Assembly: GCA_023376005.1 (NCBI GenBank)
Contig: CM042148.1
Location: 66,469,098-66,533,097, forward strand
DNA from: Doryteuthis pealeii
Lineage: Eukaryota > Mollusca > Cephalopoda > Myopsida > Loliginidae
Length of the DNA stretch: 64,000 nucleotides
Direction: 5' to 3'
Shown: in pieces, positions 40,779-51,124 of the stretch
Layout: every line of letters starts with the position of its first letter
Position numbering within the stretch: position 1 is the stretch's first letter
The notes under the pieces: model-generated
Told to the model about the DNA's origin: nothing
The model's input: the letters and a program-made list of their open reading frames with translations, nothing else
The model's database searches: none
Made by a program: the position numbers and the translations under genes

Positions 40779-40985
40779 TAAGTTTCCATCGTAGGAAATA
40801 GACTCGATGGGTCGATTTCAAATCCTTGACGAGGCTGATTGGATTTCACTTGGAGTTACAGATCTTGAGAAAGGCACGCACCCATCACTTTATCCCCACT
40901 TCAGATATAGCGAATTGGACGATAAGCTTGGCAATTTAGCCTTGGTAAGACAACCTATATAGGAGAAGGAAAAGTTTTTTTTGAG
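40779..40985 (+). repeat. S2 SINE, diverged
   Basis: GTAGGAAATAGACTCGATGG, TTTCAAATCCTTGACGAGGC (B box), GAGAAAGGCACGCACCCATC and TATAGGAGAAGGAAAAG. Confidence 0.7.
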
Positions 40986-41065
40986 AATTTGTAGCCACCT
41001 ATGCATTCTTTGTAATGAGCACATAAAAAATGTAATTAGCCCCTCAGCATTATAAAAAAAACCTA

Positions 41066-41270
41066 GATGCGTACATTGGTGTAACGCTTATCGTAACAGT
41101 TAACGGTTATCTGCTGGGTCCAAATCCAGAACGAGGATGTTTGAATGTTACTTTGCACTAGTGTATTGGGAAAGGCATGAATCCTTCTTATCCTTCCAAT
41201 AGATCGGTCTCTTAGCTTTCGTAAGGCCACTGGTCAAGGAAGAAAAAAAACTCCGAATTCAAAACCAGGG
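41066..41270 (+). repeat. S2 SINE, diverged
   Basis: ACATTGGTGTAACGCTTATCG (A-box-like), TGGGTCCAAATCCAGAACG (B box), GGGAAAGGCATGAATCC and ACTCCGAATTCAAAACC. Confidence 0.7.
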
Positions 41271-41715
41271 GACGTGGCTAAAATGCACAGATCTATAAAT
41301 CAATTATGTATAGTATGGGTAATATGGCCACTCTCTAAGTTTAAGCAAAAAAAATCTTCATTGATTTTAAATTGTCATCACTTCGCCTCCAGACTGAATA
41401 ATAAGTATGGGTTTAAATAGTACCACAACTCTTCTTCTACAAGAATGGCTTATTATTAAATGGATCACAATAGCGTGAAAGTGAAACGCAAACAGACGCG
41501 TCCTGTATTGAACTCGAGCGCCGTATACACTTCCTAAAGCGATAACTGTGAGGCTGTTACATAATTGATAAGTCGCCAATAAATTATATACAGTAGAGAA
41601 GAAATTAAAAATAACTGTATTTCTGAATCATAGAAAAAACGTAAAGTATATTAAGTATATTAAACTGATCACAATAGTTGAATATACAATAAACAAAGAA
41701 ATCAAACCAAAACCA
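41271..41715. other. Stretch with no recognised feature
   Basis: AT-rich; no gene or repeat recognised. Confidence 0.4.
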
Positions 41716-41717
41716 AT

Positions 41718-42200
41718 CCAAACTGTACACATTGATATTGTCAAACAACTCCCCCCAGTCACCAATATTTTAGTCCCTACTTAAGTTCCTACAGGTATTC
41801 CTAACTTTATTTCTTACTGAGCTCGTTGGGTCGAAATTTAGTCACCTTGCAAAAAGTTAAACTTTGGAACATTTGGGTTACCACATATGGATGCCATTTT
41901 ATGTTGTTACTGATAGAGGTAGCCAATTCGAAAACGAATTGTTCCTTGAACTATCAAACATATGGGTTTCCATGGGCTGAGAACGATTGCGTATAATACT
42001 CAAATTAATTGTTTGATCTACAGAGCTGGTCGAATCATCATGACAGCTTTAATATCTCGTAAATCATCATTACTGAAAGCTTTACCAATTGTTCTCCTGG
42101 GTAAATGCATTACACCTAATAAATCAGGTTTTTATCCTTTTACTGTCTTCTCAATATGGAATTCCTAAACTGATGATTGATCGACTTGATACAGTGGCAG
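41718..42200 (+). pseudogene. Gypsy (Ty3-like) integrase core relic
   Basis: In several frames it encodes HIDIV (first catalytic Asp), PPVTNILVP, ARWVE, VTDRGSQFENELFLEL (second Asp region), then GLRTIAYNTQINCLIYRAGR, TALISRKSSLLKALPIVLLG and KSGFYPFTV. This order is that of a Gypsy pol integrase catalytic core, about 160 residues. The third acidic residue, normally Glu in a VER-type motif after QxNG, is replaced (CLIYRAGR). Stops and frameshifts at 41777, 41795 and 41980 confirm it is dead. Reverse transcriptase and LTRs are not seen nearby. Confidence 0.75.
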
Positions 42201-42765
42201 ACACCTCATGTAGTTATACATTTATTAGCGAAATACATAATACTATGTGTTAAGTATCTGGCCGCCATCCTTGGCCAATTGAAAAGGACTTAAAGTAAGT
42301 AAGTCCTGAACTATAGAATCCTTTGGAAGTGAATAAGTCCTAAGTTTTTGGAATCCTATGTGTGTCAAAGGTCCAGTGATATAATCCTATGACCGTCGTC
42401 CACGAAGCTCAAAGCAATATGTCAGGTATGACCAGAAAAGCCAGTATAAATAATAATATCAGCAGCAGAGCACTGCCAGTGATTGGACAAGAAGTTGGTC
42501 ACATGGTTGTCGGCGAGTCTATAAGTAGAAGTGGTCATTTACCACACGCCTTATATATCAAAACGCCAACTTAGTACCAATTCGAATCACAAAATTTCGC
42601 AGAAAGGACATCGTTATACCAGTATCAAATCCTTTATTACAGATGTGCTGATGTCATATGACTTGTGTATATCAGAGTTGATCAGTTTGGAAAATCTAGA
42701 TTTTGAATTACACACACAAATATCAACAATTGGATTCCTTCATACAAAATGATCAACGCTGGAAT
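42201..42765. other. Unassigned stretch, possible LTR-element 3' part
   Basis: It follows the integrase relic. It contains AAGTAAGTAAGTCCTGAAC, AGTCCTAAG and a TATA-like CTATAAGTAG at 42520-42529, which could belong to an LTR, but no terminal repeat pair is visible. Confidence 0.3.
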
Positions 42766-42769
42766 AACA

Positions 42770-43270
42770 ACATCCTCAATAACTCTTCTGAATCAAACCC
42801 ACCCTGGAGACTGGAGACCAGCCTAAAAGGAAGTCTAGAAAGGAACAAGTCATTGTGTCCCGATTACGCATTGGTCACACCAGACTAACGCACTGCTATA
42901 TATTCAAAGAAGAACAACAACCACAGTGCGAAACATGCTAAAAACTTTGACTGTTAAACACTTATTCATAGAATGCAGGGCTTTTGCTCGAATCAGAAAC
43001 CGTTATTTAATGCAAACATATAAAAGATCTATTTGAAAAAGTCAAGATAGAAGACACTCTGAAGAAAATAAAAGTATACCATAGGAATATAGATATGAAC
43101 TTAATCAATACCATACAACATGATCCCAAATGATGCTAACACATTGTTAAAATCACTTACTACAAAAGTGTTAATATAGTTACACAACATATATTACGTC
43201 CTAACCGCTATGTATGACATAACCCCAGACGGATTGATATGCCGTTAAAATCAATCAACCAACCAACCAA
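42770..43270 (+). pseudogene. Jockey/I-type LINE ORF2 C-terminal fragment and 3' tail
   Basis: From 42838 one frame reads KEQVIVSRLRIGHTRLTHCY, IFKEEQQPQCETC. After a frameshift it reads LTVKHLFIECRAFARIRNR, then NIKDLFEKVK-like sequence and IDMNLINTIQHDPK. The RLRIGHTRLTH and C-x2-C...H...C pattern is the usual C terminus of Jockey-like LINEs. The 3' UTR ends CCAGACGGATTGATATGCCG and AATCAATCAACCAACC. The identical tail on family B repeats suggests shared retrotransposition machinery. Confidence 0.75.
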
Positions 43271-43624
43271 CAAATATTAATAAAAAAAACTAAACTATAT
43301 ATCGAGGCATCAAATACCGAAAAACAACACGTAAGATGAAAAAGCCAGAACAATATAACGTAAGTGTCGCGAAGTGTTTCAGCTTTAACGTCAAATTATT
43401 TAAAAAAAAGCCTTTCTTCATGCAGTTATCGTAGCACAAGTGGTAATAAAATGCAGCAATTTATTTAGTACTATAGATGTCGGGTGCCAATGAATCTAGA
43501 TCAAACGGAGTGCTCTTGATTGAGCCATCAGATGAGCAATGATGCTCCATGCATTGAGTACATAAATAAATTTTATTAAAATTGAACAATATTTTTCAAA
43601 ACACTAGCTCATTTCTTTTAATCA

Positions 43625-43680
43625 AAACTATATTATATATATATAATATATATAATATATATATATATATATATTAATAT
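43625..43680. repeat. (AT)n microsatellite, interrupted
   Basis: ATAT with AAT interruptions, about 55 bp. Confidence 0.9.
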
Positions 43681-44152
43681 ATGATTCCAAATGGTATGGT
43701 ATGTTCGGCTACAGACTCTAGGAGTAAAGTTGAAAAATATGATACACTGACAAACTGACATTCACATTTATTAATAGAGATGTTCCTGGATATTCATGTT
43801 TCATTGCAGATTGGACTTTCTATTAGACTAATTAAAAATGTATTTAGTTCACAAGATGGCCATTCTAAAATAGAAGTGAGAAGAGATTAGAGAATAGTCG
43901 TTCTGAAATTTCCCCTATAAGAAAATGATAGCAAATGACAGAATCAATTTAATTCAGCGTCATTATTTTGTCAGAATCGCCCAAGGCGCATTTTTATCAT
44001 GTAAGTTCCGCTTGACCGAGGTCAGGAATGTTCACTCTACTTCTTCAGGGATGATTCATCTCATGTATTATATTATTTTCTGTGGCATATCATCTGCTTC
44101 TTAATCGTTCACAGTTAGACAAGTTTCCATTCTGTAGCTGTTGAGCAGTCAA

Positions 44153-44205
44153 TATATATAATATATATATATATATTATATATATATATATATAATATAT
44201 TTTTT
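44153..44205. repeat. (AT)n microsatellite
   Basis: Interrupted AT tract; mirrored at 63712-63758. Confidence 0.9.
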
Positions 44206-44345
44206 ACTTGAAGGCACTTACAACGCATGTATCGCATAAAAATTCGATACTTTTTCTTATAGAAAATGAACTTGACGAGTGTAATCTCAACAAAGGATGG
44301 CTCGGTGTGTAGAATACCGTACAGACTGTTTCGACTTATTAAGTC
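44206..44345. repeat. Half-element of the TTGAAGGCA hairpin family
   Basis: CTTGAAGGCACTTACAACGC and AAAATTCGATAC match the arm of the hairpin at 14041, but only one arm is present here. Mirrored at 63560-63708. CTGTTTCGACTTATTAAGTC and TCATCAGCGG follow before an AT tract. Confidence 0.7.
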
Positions 44346-44353
44346 TCATCAGC

Positions 44354-44356
<3 letters not shown>

Positions 44357-44395
<39 letters not shown>
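44357..44395. repeat. (AT)n microsatellite
   Basis: About 38 bp AT next to the S2 tail; mirrored at 63517-63556. Confidence 0.95.
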
Positions 44396-44397
<2 letters not shown>

Positions 44398-44679
44398 AAG
44401 CACTCCGATCGAGCAGAATGTGACACAATGTCGACCCTTTAAGCAGATTTAACAGTTTTTAATTCAGACTTTTCCTTCTCCTAGACTGGTTGCCTAACTA
44501 ATGTTAAAGTGCTCAATCGTCCTACTATTATACATAGATACTGGAGAGAATACTTGGATTCAAATCATTTCCAAAGGTATTAGCGCTATTTGAAATCCAA
44601 AGAGCCTCGTCCAGGATTTAAAACTCGTCATGCCGCGGACAATTCCTACGCCGATAACCATTACACCATGCCAGCCAAC
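44396..44679 (-). repeat. S2 SINE, full-length-like
   Basis: Minus strand: TGGCATGGTGTAATGGTTAT (A box), GAGTTTTAAATCCTGGACG (B box), CAAATAGCGCTAATACC, CTAGGAGAAGGAAAAGTC, CATTCTGCTCGATCGGAGTG. Mirrored at 63233-63516. Confidence 0.88.
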
Positions 44680-44734
44680 AGAATCCACGTTTCTATTTAT
44701 AGACTGAGCCACAGAATGTAACTGCTTTTGTTAA

Positions 44735-45125
44735 ATTAGCCAATGTCAGCGTTGCTCCTTATTAAACCTTTTTTGGTTCTTCTACCCCCTTTTTCGTCGA
44801 CCCTGAAAACCCGTATCAAAGGCCGTCCAATACCAACCTGTTGTCAGTATAAATTTTTTCCCACCGTTGATCTTTTTCAAGCATTCGACAAAGCAGAGCG
44901 AGATAGATCGAGAGATGATATTTACACCAATAGGGGAAAGACAGAAAGAGAACAGAAAGAAGAAAGAAAGAAAGAAGAAAGAAACGGTTGTCAGTATAAA
45001 ATTCATTTATCACCGTTGATTGTTTCTAGTAGCCGACAAAGCAAAGCGACATCAAGCGATATAGAGATAATGTTTACACAATAGGAAAAAGAAAGAAAGA
45101 AAGAAAGAAAGAAATAAGAAAGAAG
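44735..45125. repeat. Repeat with duplicated GTATAAA segment and (GAAA)n
   Basis: GGTTGTCAGTATAAATTTTT...CACCGTTGAT...GACAAAGCAGAGCGAGATA occurs twice (44838-44915 and 44986-45075). Each copy is followed by a GAAA/AGAAA tract. A 113-codon frame crosses both copies, but its composition comes from the tandem structure. Mirrored at 62770-63160. Confidence 0.7.
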
Positions 45126-45280
45126 TGTTAATACCCGGTCAGTCTTTCTTTCTGCTTCATCTTCTCCAAGAATTCGATTTTATATATATCTAAAGATTTT
45201 TAATTAACTAATAATTTTCCTGAATTACCCGTTCCACGCCACTTTGACCCTCAAATATCAGCTGGTTCTTTAGTGACCTT

Positions 45281-45760
45281 CGTAACGTATAAACAACCAT
45301 TCTCGGGTTGTTTCATTCCAAAATATTTTCCTAGTATTTTTCATTTGTAAACAAACGTTCATACTTGGATTGTTTTCATTCAAAAATTTTCCTCTAGCAT
45401 TTTTTCGAATGTAAAACATAAATTATATATTATATATTACTAAATAATTCATTGAGATACTTAATTATTTTACAAGAAGAAATAAAATTTAAACTCATTC
45501 ACTTGTTTAAGTCACCAAAGCGAACTACTGCGAATTCCAACTGAAAACTCATTTGAAACAAACGTTCATACTCGGATTGTTTTCATTCAAAATGTTTCTC
45601 TAGCATTTTTTTCGAATCTAAAACACAAATTATAGATTACAATTTACTAAAATAATTCATTGACATACTTAATTATTTTACAAGAACAGACACATTTAAG
45701 CTTATTCCCTTGTCTGAGTCACCAAAGCGAACTACTGCGAATTCCAACTGAAAACGTCAG
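45281..45760. repeat. Direct repeat, about 206-bp unit, 2.3 copies
   Basis: AACAAACGTTCATAC...GGATTGTTTTCATTC, TCTAGCATTTTTTCGAAT and CACCAAAGCGAACTACTGCG recur at 45346-45548 and 45549-45755, with a partial unit before them (45281-45345). Mirrored in the right arm at about 62150-62600. Confidence 0.85.
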
Positions 45761-46920
45761 ACTTTAGATGACATCAAAAATGGCTGTAAGGATTCCAAGA
45801 GTAACTGATGAATGAGAACTTTTGGATGATTTGAATTCATCTCTGTCACGAATTTTCCCACGGCATCATTCAAACAAAAGCTATCGTAAAATTCACATAT
45901 CCATTGCGTATCTCGTAACCGGAAGTCACTTTTCCAAAGCTTTTAAGACATCTCTGGTAAATTCTTGCATTTAATGAATCTATCCGATATGCAACATGAA
46001 TATTTCATGTTGCTTCTGCCTTTTCAAATTTCGTATAACGGCACGTATCACATAAGCTCCTTTGATATCTCGACCTTTAGGAGAATCATGTAAGTATCGA
46101 TGCTTGTTTTAAAACTGTACACTCATCTACAAGAATCTTGCCTTGCAAGACACTTTAAAATAAGACAGTAGAACAATATTTCCGCCTCAGAGACGCTAAT
46201 TTCATTATGATAAACTAGAAGCGGCTACCGGCGTCGCCTAGGTAGAGGAAGGGGTAAAGAAGGTAGTCTTGCAGATCCATTGTTGCTGAATCACGGGTTG
46301 GATCCTCGCAGGAGGCCCTAAAAATCCTATGTTAAAAAGACCTTGCTTGATCCAGCCACTCTGAAAAGAAGAATTAATGTCCCCTATTTAAAATACTAAG
46401 TGCAAAAAAAAAAAAAAAAAACGTTGTTATCATTTAAATTAAAAAAAAATATATATATCTCCATGAATATAAATCAAATCTTCATTTTTTGCTCAAAAAC
46501 GAAGCCCTGGTGATATTTAATGTGTATATATATTTACTTTATCGTTAATTGTTTTATTTTCGAAGTTTCCTCCTGACATGCAGATTCACACAACTGCCCT
46601 TTATATATGTATAGAATAGATAGATAAATACACTCCCAATGGACTCAACAACAAATTAAACCATTAAAAAAAAAGCATTACGTTTTTAACTCACAAATAC
46701 TTATCAAAATGTATATTTATACGCAAGTTTGGTGTAATTTAATTCGAGAGTCTTATGATTGTGTACAATCTTCAGATTAAAAAATGGCCAGGAAAACAGG
46801 GTCCGGAAAACAATAAACAAATTAGACATTATTTTTAAAGATGAGATAACTTATAATCCACCGGGTTGACATGCTGTTAAAATCAATCAATCTTGTACAC
46901 TTATTTCGTTGAATTTATGA
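45761..46920. other. Unassigned stretch inside the left arm
   Basis: No gene recognised. A tRNA-like B box, GGGTTGGATCCTCGC, lies at 46302-46316 (mirrored near 61550-61565) after GTAGAGGAAGGGGTAAAG. It may be a SINE head. An A-run of 18 is at 46405-46422 with a T-run at the mirror position. Confidence 0.45.
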
Positions 46921-47155
46921 GATCATCATCATCATGTCGCGCAGTTTGCACGGATATCCATGACGATCTCTCACCAACCTTCCCTATCATTCATCGACTC
47001 TGGGAGCTTTTCCGCGCAGCAGCCAGCATCCCTACATAATTGGTCAATGTAGGTCTTGGCTGGGCGGCCCACATTAGCGTGCCCATGTGCTGACTTCCAC
47101 AGTAGTACGTCTCTTACGATCTCATCCTTGCTTCTCCAGCAGTGTCCTGCATTGT
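46921..47155 (-). pseudogene. LINE ORF2 C-terminal fragment with (GAT)n tail
   Basis: Minus strand encodes KDEIVRDVLLWKSAHGHANV-type sequence, GRPAKTYIDQL and the start of a decayed C-terminal end, then GATGATGATG. It is the mirror of the better copy at 60703-60935. Confidence 0.6.
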
Positions 47156-47315
47156 TTGGATTATTCGGACTATTATCCTCATCTTTATTATTAACTACAC
47201 AACCTTTCGATCGATGTTCAGGTGTTTCTTGTCGAATTTCTAAGATAAGGCTTGGTAAATTGTATTATATGGACTATTCGGACTATTGTCCTCATCTTTA
47301 TTGTTATACTTTATT
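47156..47315 (-). repeat. Family E 3' ends, two copies
   Basis: TTGGATTATTCGGACTATTA and ATGGACTATTCGGACTATTG each continue into CCTCATCTTTATT; between them lies CTTTCGATCGATGTTCAGGTG. Mirrored at 60540-60700. Confidence 0.75.
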
Positions 47316-47449
47316 CTAATCTAATCTAGCCTTTTTAATTATAAGTTCCCATACTGTAATCATCTCTATACTTGGTCTATATAAGAGGTTACACATGAGC
47401 TGATTCTTATAAATGTCACGTATTTTTGAATTGTCCTAAACGCGTTTTG

Positions 47450-47775
47450 ACCTTAATTAATAGTTATTAGCAAAAAGGTCTTGCGTAAATATGTTTTAGA
47501 AAGCTTTTAAAGCTAACAATACGAAAGATCTGTTTGAAAATGTCAACATGGAGGACATTCTTATTTGAGGGAAATAAAATTATACCATAGAATATAGACA
47601 TGAAACAAATCAATACCATACAACATAATCCCCAATAATGCTAACACATTTTTAAAACCAATTACTAAAAAGTATGAATATAAATACACGATTTGTATAA
47701 CTTCTTACTCTTTAGGCATGACATAACCCCAGACGGGTTGATATGCCGTTAAAATCAATAAACAAACAAACAAAA
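47450..47775 (+). pseudogene. Jockey-type LINE 3' end
   Basis: It contains a decayed KDLFENVNMEDIL-like stretch, NMETNQYHTT-like remains and the 3' UTR ACATAACCCCAGACGGGTTG ATATGCCGTTAAAATC with AAACAAACAAAC tail. About 80 percent like 42990-43260 by eye. Mirrored at 60075-60420. Confidence 0.65.
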
Positions 47776-47882
47776 AGTTTTCAAAGAGTGTGACAAGCTA
47801 CAAATGAAGGAGCGTAAAAATGTACTGATAAAATGACGTCCATTTATTGAGTAAAAACCGTCTTCTGGTTGAATTCGCTTGG

Positions 47883-47885
<3 letters not shown>

Positions 47886-47932
<47 letters not shown>
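47886..47932. repeat. (AT)n at the loop of a short inverted repeat
   Basis: GAATTCGCTTGGATCAT before and TAATCCAAGCGAATA after the AT tract form a 15-bp inverted repeat with the microsatellite as loop. Mirrored at 59890-59965. Confidence 0.9.
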
Positions 47933-47935
<3 letters not shown>

Positions 47936-48035
47936 CCAAGCGAATATATTTATAGATAGCTAGGCGATAAACAAAAAGAGATGATAAAACAAAAAGGAAT
48001 ATTTCTTATGCTATTTATTTTTTAATTATTCTCAA

Positions 48036-48290
48036 GTATTATTTGGATTATTCGGACTATTGTCCTCATCTTCATTGTTATCTGTACAACGTTTCGACCG
48101 ATGTGCTCTCCGGCCTTCTTCAGGTATTTCTTGTCGGACTCGGGAACTTTCTCGAACTCGGGAACCTTCTTTTCGGAATCGGGAACCTTCTTGTCGAAAT
48201 ACCTGAAAAAGTCCGGAGGGCACATCGGCCGAAACGTTGTATAGATAACCATGAAGATGAGGACAATAGTCCGAACAATCCAAATAATAC
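48036..48290. repeat. Family E fold-back dimer
   Basis: The E 3' part (GGACTATTGTCCTCATC...CAACGTTTCGACCGATGTGC...CTTCAGGTATTTC) and its complement flank about 62 bp of 21-bp units (CTTCTTTTCGGAATCGGGAA). The arms are about 95 bp with around 8 differences. One plus-type and one minus-type E tail share a single unit array. Mirrored at 59547-59796. Confidence 0.88.
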
Positions 48291-48479
48291 TAAGAATCAA
48301 GCCTCATTTAAAAAATTCCGTGATATTGGATTCTTAGCTTATTATCAAGGAAAAATGTTATCGTGAAAAAATTGTTTTAGAACGTTTTTAAAAAGTTTTC
48401 AAATTGCTTGACAAGACACAAAAGAAGGGACAGAAAAATCTACAGATAAAATGACATGTCCATTTGTTGAGTGGGAAAC

Positions 48480-48690
48480 ATCTTCTAATTAAATTCGCTT
48501 GGGTTGGTGTTCACAGAAGAACGTCACTTAGGACGAACTCACGTGACGTTCTTCTGTGGCCACATACATATTGGCACACCAGTGTGGGCCAACCAACAAA
48601 GATCTACATCAATTGGCTTTGCGCGGATTCTGAATGCCTCACAGGAAGACCTGCCAGGAATGATGACAAAGACGGTTTATATATATAAAT
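48480..48690 (+). pseudogene. LINE ORF2 C-terminal fragment
   Basis: Frame: RDVLLWPHTYWHTSVGQPTK, YINWLCADSECL, then GRPARNDD after decay. It corresponds to DVLLW.P..G..SVGRPA.TYI..LCADSG. Its 5' flank holds an inverted GAACGTCACTT...GTGACGTTCTT pair (48520-48552). Mirrored at 59160-59372 with fewer bases. Confidence 0.6.
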
Positions 48691-48747
48691 ATATATTTAA
48701 TAGTTTAATGTATGTATTTAATATTTTAAACACCACCCTCTTTACGG

Positions 48748-48886
48748 CAGTGGTCAAACGGCTGAGAGGTTAACGAATCGGGAGGACGAAAAGTCAGTCG
48801 GGTTTCGCTCCTGGTCAGAGGTAGTTGCTGTGTCTAGCCACAATGAAGAGACGTGAAACATTGAAAAACGGTGTCTGTGGATGACT
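48748..48886 (+). repeat. Family D (tRNA-Ser/Leu-like) SINE
   Basis: GGTCAAACGGCTGAGAGGTTAACG fits the A-box part, GGGTTTCGCTCCTGG the B box, then GTTGCTGTGTCTAGCC and GGTGTCTGTGGATGAC. A complementary D tail at 48917-48952 makes a hairpin across an AT loop. The right arm lacks most of this copy. Confidence 0.75.
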
Positions 48887-48951
48887 ATATATATTATATA
48901 TATATATTATATAAGTCATCCACAGACACCGTTTTTCAATGTTCACGTCTC

Positions 48952-48988
<37 letters not shown>

Positions 48989-48999
48989 TATATAGCTTG

Positions 49000-49128
49000 T
49001 TTTGACGTATCACGTCTCTTTAATGTGGCTAGACATTTGCAGGCTACTTTCAGCCTGGATGAAAACTCGAGCAATTTATCATCTGCCAGGCTTCTTAACC
49101 ACTCGGCCATCGTCACCTAGAGGCTGGG
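49000..49128 (-). repeat. Family D SINE with clear tRNA-Ser/Leu-like head
   Basis: Minus strand: GGTGACGATGGCCGAGTGG followed by TTAAGAAGCCTGGC is very like a class II tRNA D-arm region. It continues CTCGAGTTTTCATCCAGG (B box) and TGTCTAGCCACATTAAAG. Mirrored at 58945-59060. Confidence 0.8.
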
Positions 49129-49269
49129 AGGAGTATTATAACTGATAAATTACATATGTCTGTATATATGTAAAGGCTGTCCATCCTTTTTTTATATGAG
49201 AGCTTTGCCTTTAAGCTTAGCGGTCGTCAGCGAAATCCCTCCAAAGTGCTCAACCCACTAGGGTGGGCA

Positions 49270-49279
49270 GCATATATAT

Positions 49280-49318
<39 letters not shown>

Positions 49319-49320
49319 TA
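49270..49320. repeat. (AT)n microsatellite
   Basis: About 50 bp AT; the mirror at 58785-58848 is longer. Confidence 0.9.
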
Positions 49321-49785
49321 CTTTGATTCATGCCTCTATCATTATTTAATAATGTAGTCTCCGTTTAGTTCATTAGTAATGAAAGACAAACTTATTGAGC
49401 TTAGCTGAACGCTCTAAAACATTTATTTTAACGTAAAATTCAGCTTTTTTAAAATTAAAACTTCAATTTTACTTACTTTTAGTGGAGAACATATCTACCG
49501 TGTCCGCTTTAGCCTAAATAGGCTGGTTACAGTGTGCCGTGAAATTTTAGACAATTTTCCACCGTCTTTTAAAAATCAGTCTTGTCTTTGTGCGAATTCG
49601 TCTGCTACACTCAAACCCTTTGCATAGTTTCCAGTGTATTTTTATCCCCAATCCATCTGTATCCTTATTTGTAGGCATTTTGAATTAAATTGTCAGCACT
49701 CCCGATCTAGCTTAGATACTCACCAGCGATATTGATTTAAATAAAATCCAGGTGCCTGATAAAAACTGATGAATTACCATAAGAT
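49321..49785. other. Unassigned stretch inside the left arm
   Basis: No gene recognised; mirrored at about 58325-58780. Confidence 0.45.
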
Positions 49786-49789
49786 AATT

Positions 49790-50070
49790 GTTGGATTATT
49801 TGTGGCATATAAGACGGGCTACAATACACCACTTAAATTTATAGACTAATCGAGGTCTCGTGGTTCAAACCTCAGCCAATCAACAGCTCGAATGCGTAGC
49901 TGGTTGACTACTTAAAACACTGATACTGAGAGACATCCATTTGCAATAATTGACGAAGGACTTGCAATACTGAGGAGCACCAAGGAACAACCAAAGGATT
50001 CTTTACCAAGGATTTCCGCTGGACAAGCGCTCTTGCTTGAAGCCTAAAGGATGACCCATAAAATCGTAAC
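49790..50070 (+). repeat. Family C repeat, full-length-like
   Basis: It runs from TGTTGGATTATTTGTGGC to GCCTAAAGGATGACCCATAA with all hallmarks. Mirrored at 58028-58318. Confidence 0.88.
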
Positions 50071-50255
50071 AATATTTACAGCTTAATAGTTTCATCATGT
50101 TTCTAACATATCCGGTACTAGATATTTACATTTCTTTTTTGAGAATAGGTTTACATTTTTCATTTATCCAATGCCATAAGTATATAGTTTTTAGTAGATC
50201 TTTATAAAGTTAATAATCGAACTTATTCGTTGTTATATAAACTAGCAACAGAAAA

Positions 50256-50710
50256 CACCCCCCGGGCGTCGTAAAAATTAATTTTTGAAAGACATTGCCT
50301 GAGAGGGTGGGAGTTAAAAATTCAATGTCAGAGGGTTTGTATCACAGGTAAGCAAAATCCTCATATTTATTAAAGGAGTAAAAAATAAATAAATAAAACA
50401 ATTTGAAATGAAAACTGAGCCCCGTCCCTCTCAAATAAAATGTTGCATGCATGTAATAATCAAACAATTATTTTGAATATTTTCCACATCAATTTTCCAC
50501 AAAATCGTAGGTATTTATTCATTTGTAAACTTTTTAGTTAACTTCTTGTTACTGTAAAAAAAAAATGGACGAGAGTGAAAAACAATTTTTAAAATTGCTT
50601 ACTCAAATTTTGGGTGTATATAGCATAAGAATATTGTGACGTAAGCTGTGACGTAGAGCTATGACGTAGTTTTTGTTACAGACAGAAATACATACAATCT
50701 CCATTATTAA
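50256..50710. repeat. TTACGTCACA-type element
   Basis: It starts CACCCCCCGGGCGTCGTAAA and ends ACAATCTCCATTATTAATAG. It includes GCCTGAGAGGGTGGGAG and GTGACGTAAGCTGTGACGTA. Diverged relative of 52375-52770. Mirrored at 57400-57850. Confidence 0.7.
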
Positions 50711-50797
50711 TAGATTATTTACTCTAGTTTTATTCGTTAATGTAACGCAAATGCAATTTCAATTTATGGATTTATTTCAATATCGGGAAAATTGTAA

Positions 50798-51124
50798 TTA
50801 TCGTATTTGACGCACTTTTTCCCAAAATTTTGGCTAAAAAATTGACCTGCGTCTTATACATCGTTTGAAACTTCCCGTATGCCTAGGCTAATCATCTCTA
50901 TGATGCTCACTAACCCTGATTACGCTAAGTACTTTTACCTACTCTAAACTCCATGCATCCTTATTTTAATGCTGGTATTGTTATAATCAAGCTATGTTTC
51001 TGCTTGTGTAATGCACAGCTAGACTGTTTTCAAGAATATATGTTTAAATACACTAAAAACATTTTTTTCCTGAATCTGGCCTGCTGAAAGGTGCGTCTTA
51101 TATAACCGTGCGTAATACGGTAAT
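50798..51124. mobile_element. MITE with TTACCGTATTACGCAC-type ends
   Basis: The left end TTATCGTATTTGACGCAC and the right end GTGCGTAATACGGTAA are inverted repeats. Subterminal GCGTCTTATACATCG and GTGCGTCTTATATAACCG repeat the TATAAGACGCAC word on both sides. The pattern resembles non-autonomous pogo/Tigger-like elements (family knowledge, moderate). 327 bp, no transposase. Mirrored at 56979-57304. Confidence 0.7.

Noticed and set aside
44743..45084. 113-codon frame starting MSALLLIKPF
   Set aside because: It spans a duplicated repeat and a GAAA tract; the mirrored copy in the right arm changes length with the tract. No domain.
47056..47319. 87-codon frame starting MAGRPTLACPC
   Set aside because: Antisense of a LINE C-terminal fragment and family E tails; the coding strand is the minus strand.
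48022..48366. Overlapping plus and minus frames of 83-107 codons
   Set aside because: Both arise from the palindromic family E dimer, so each strand reads the same peptide; not independent genes.
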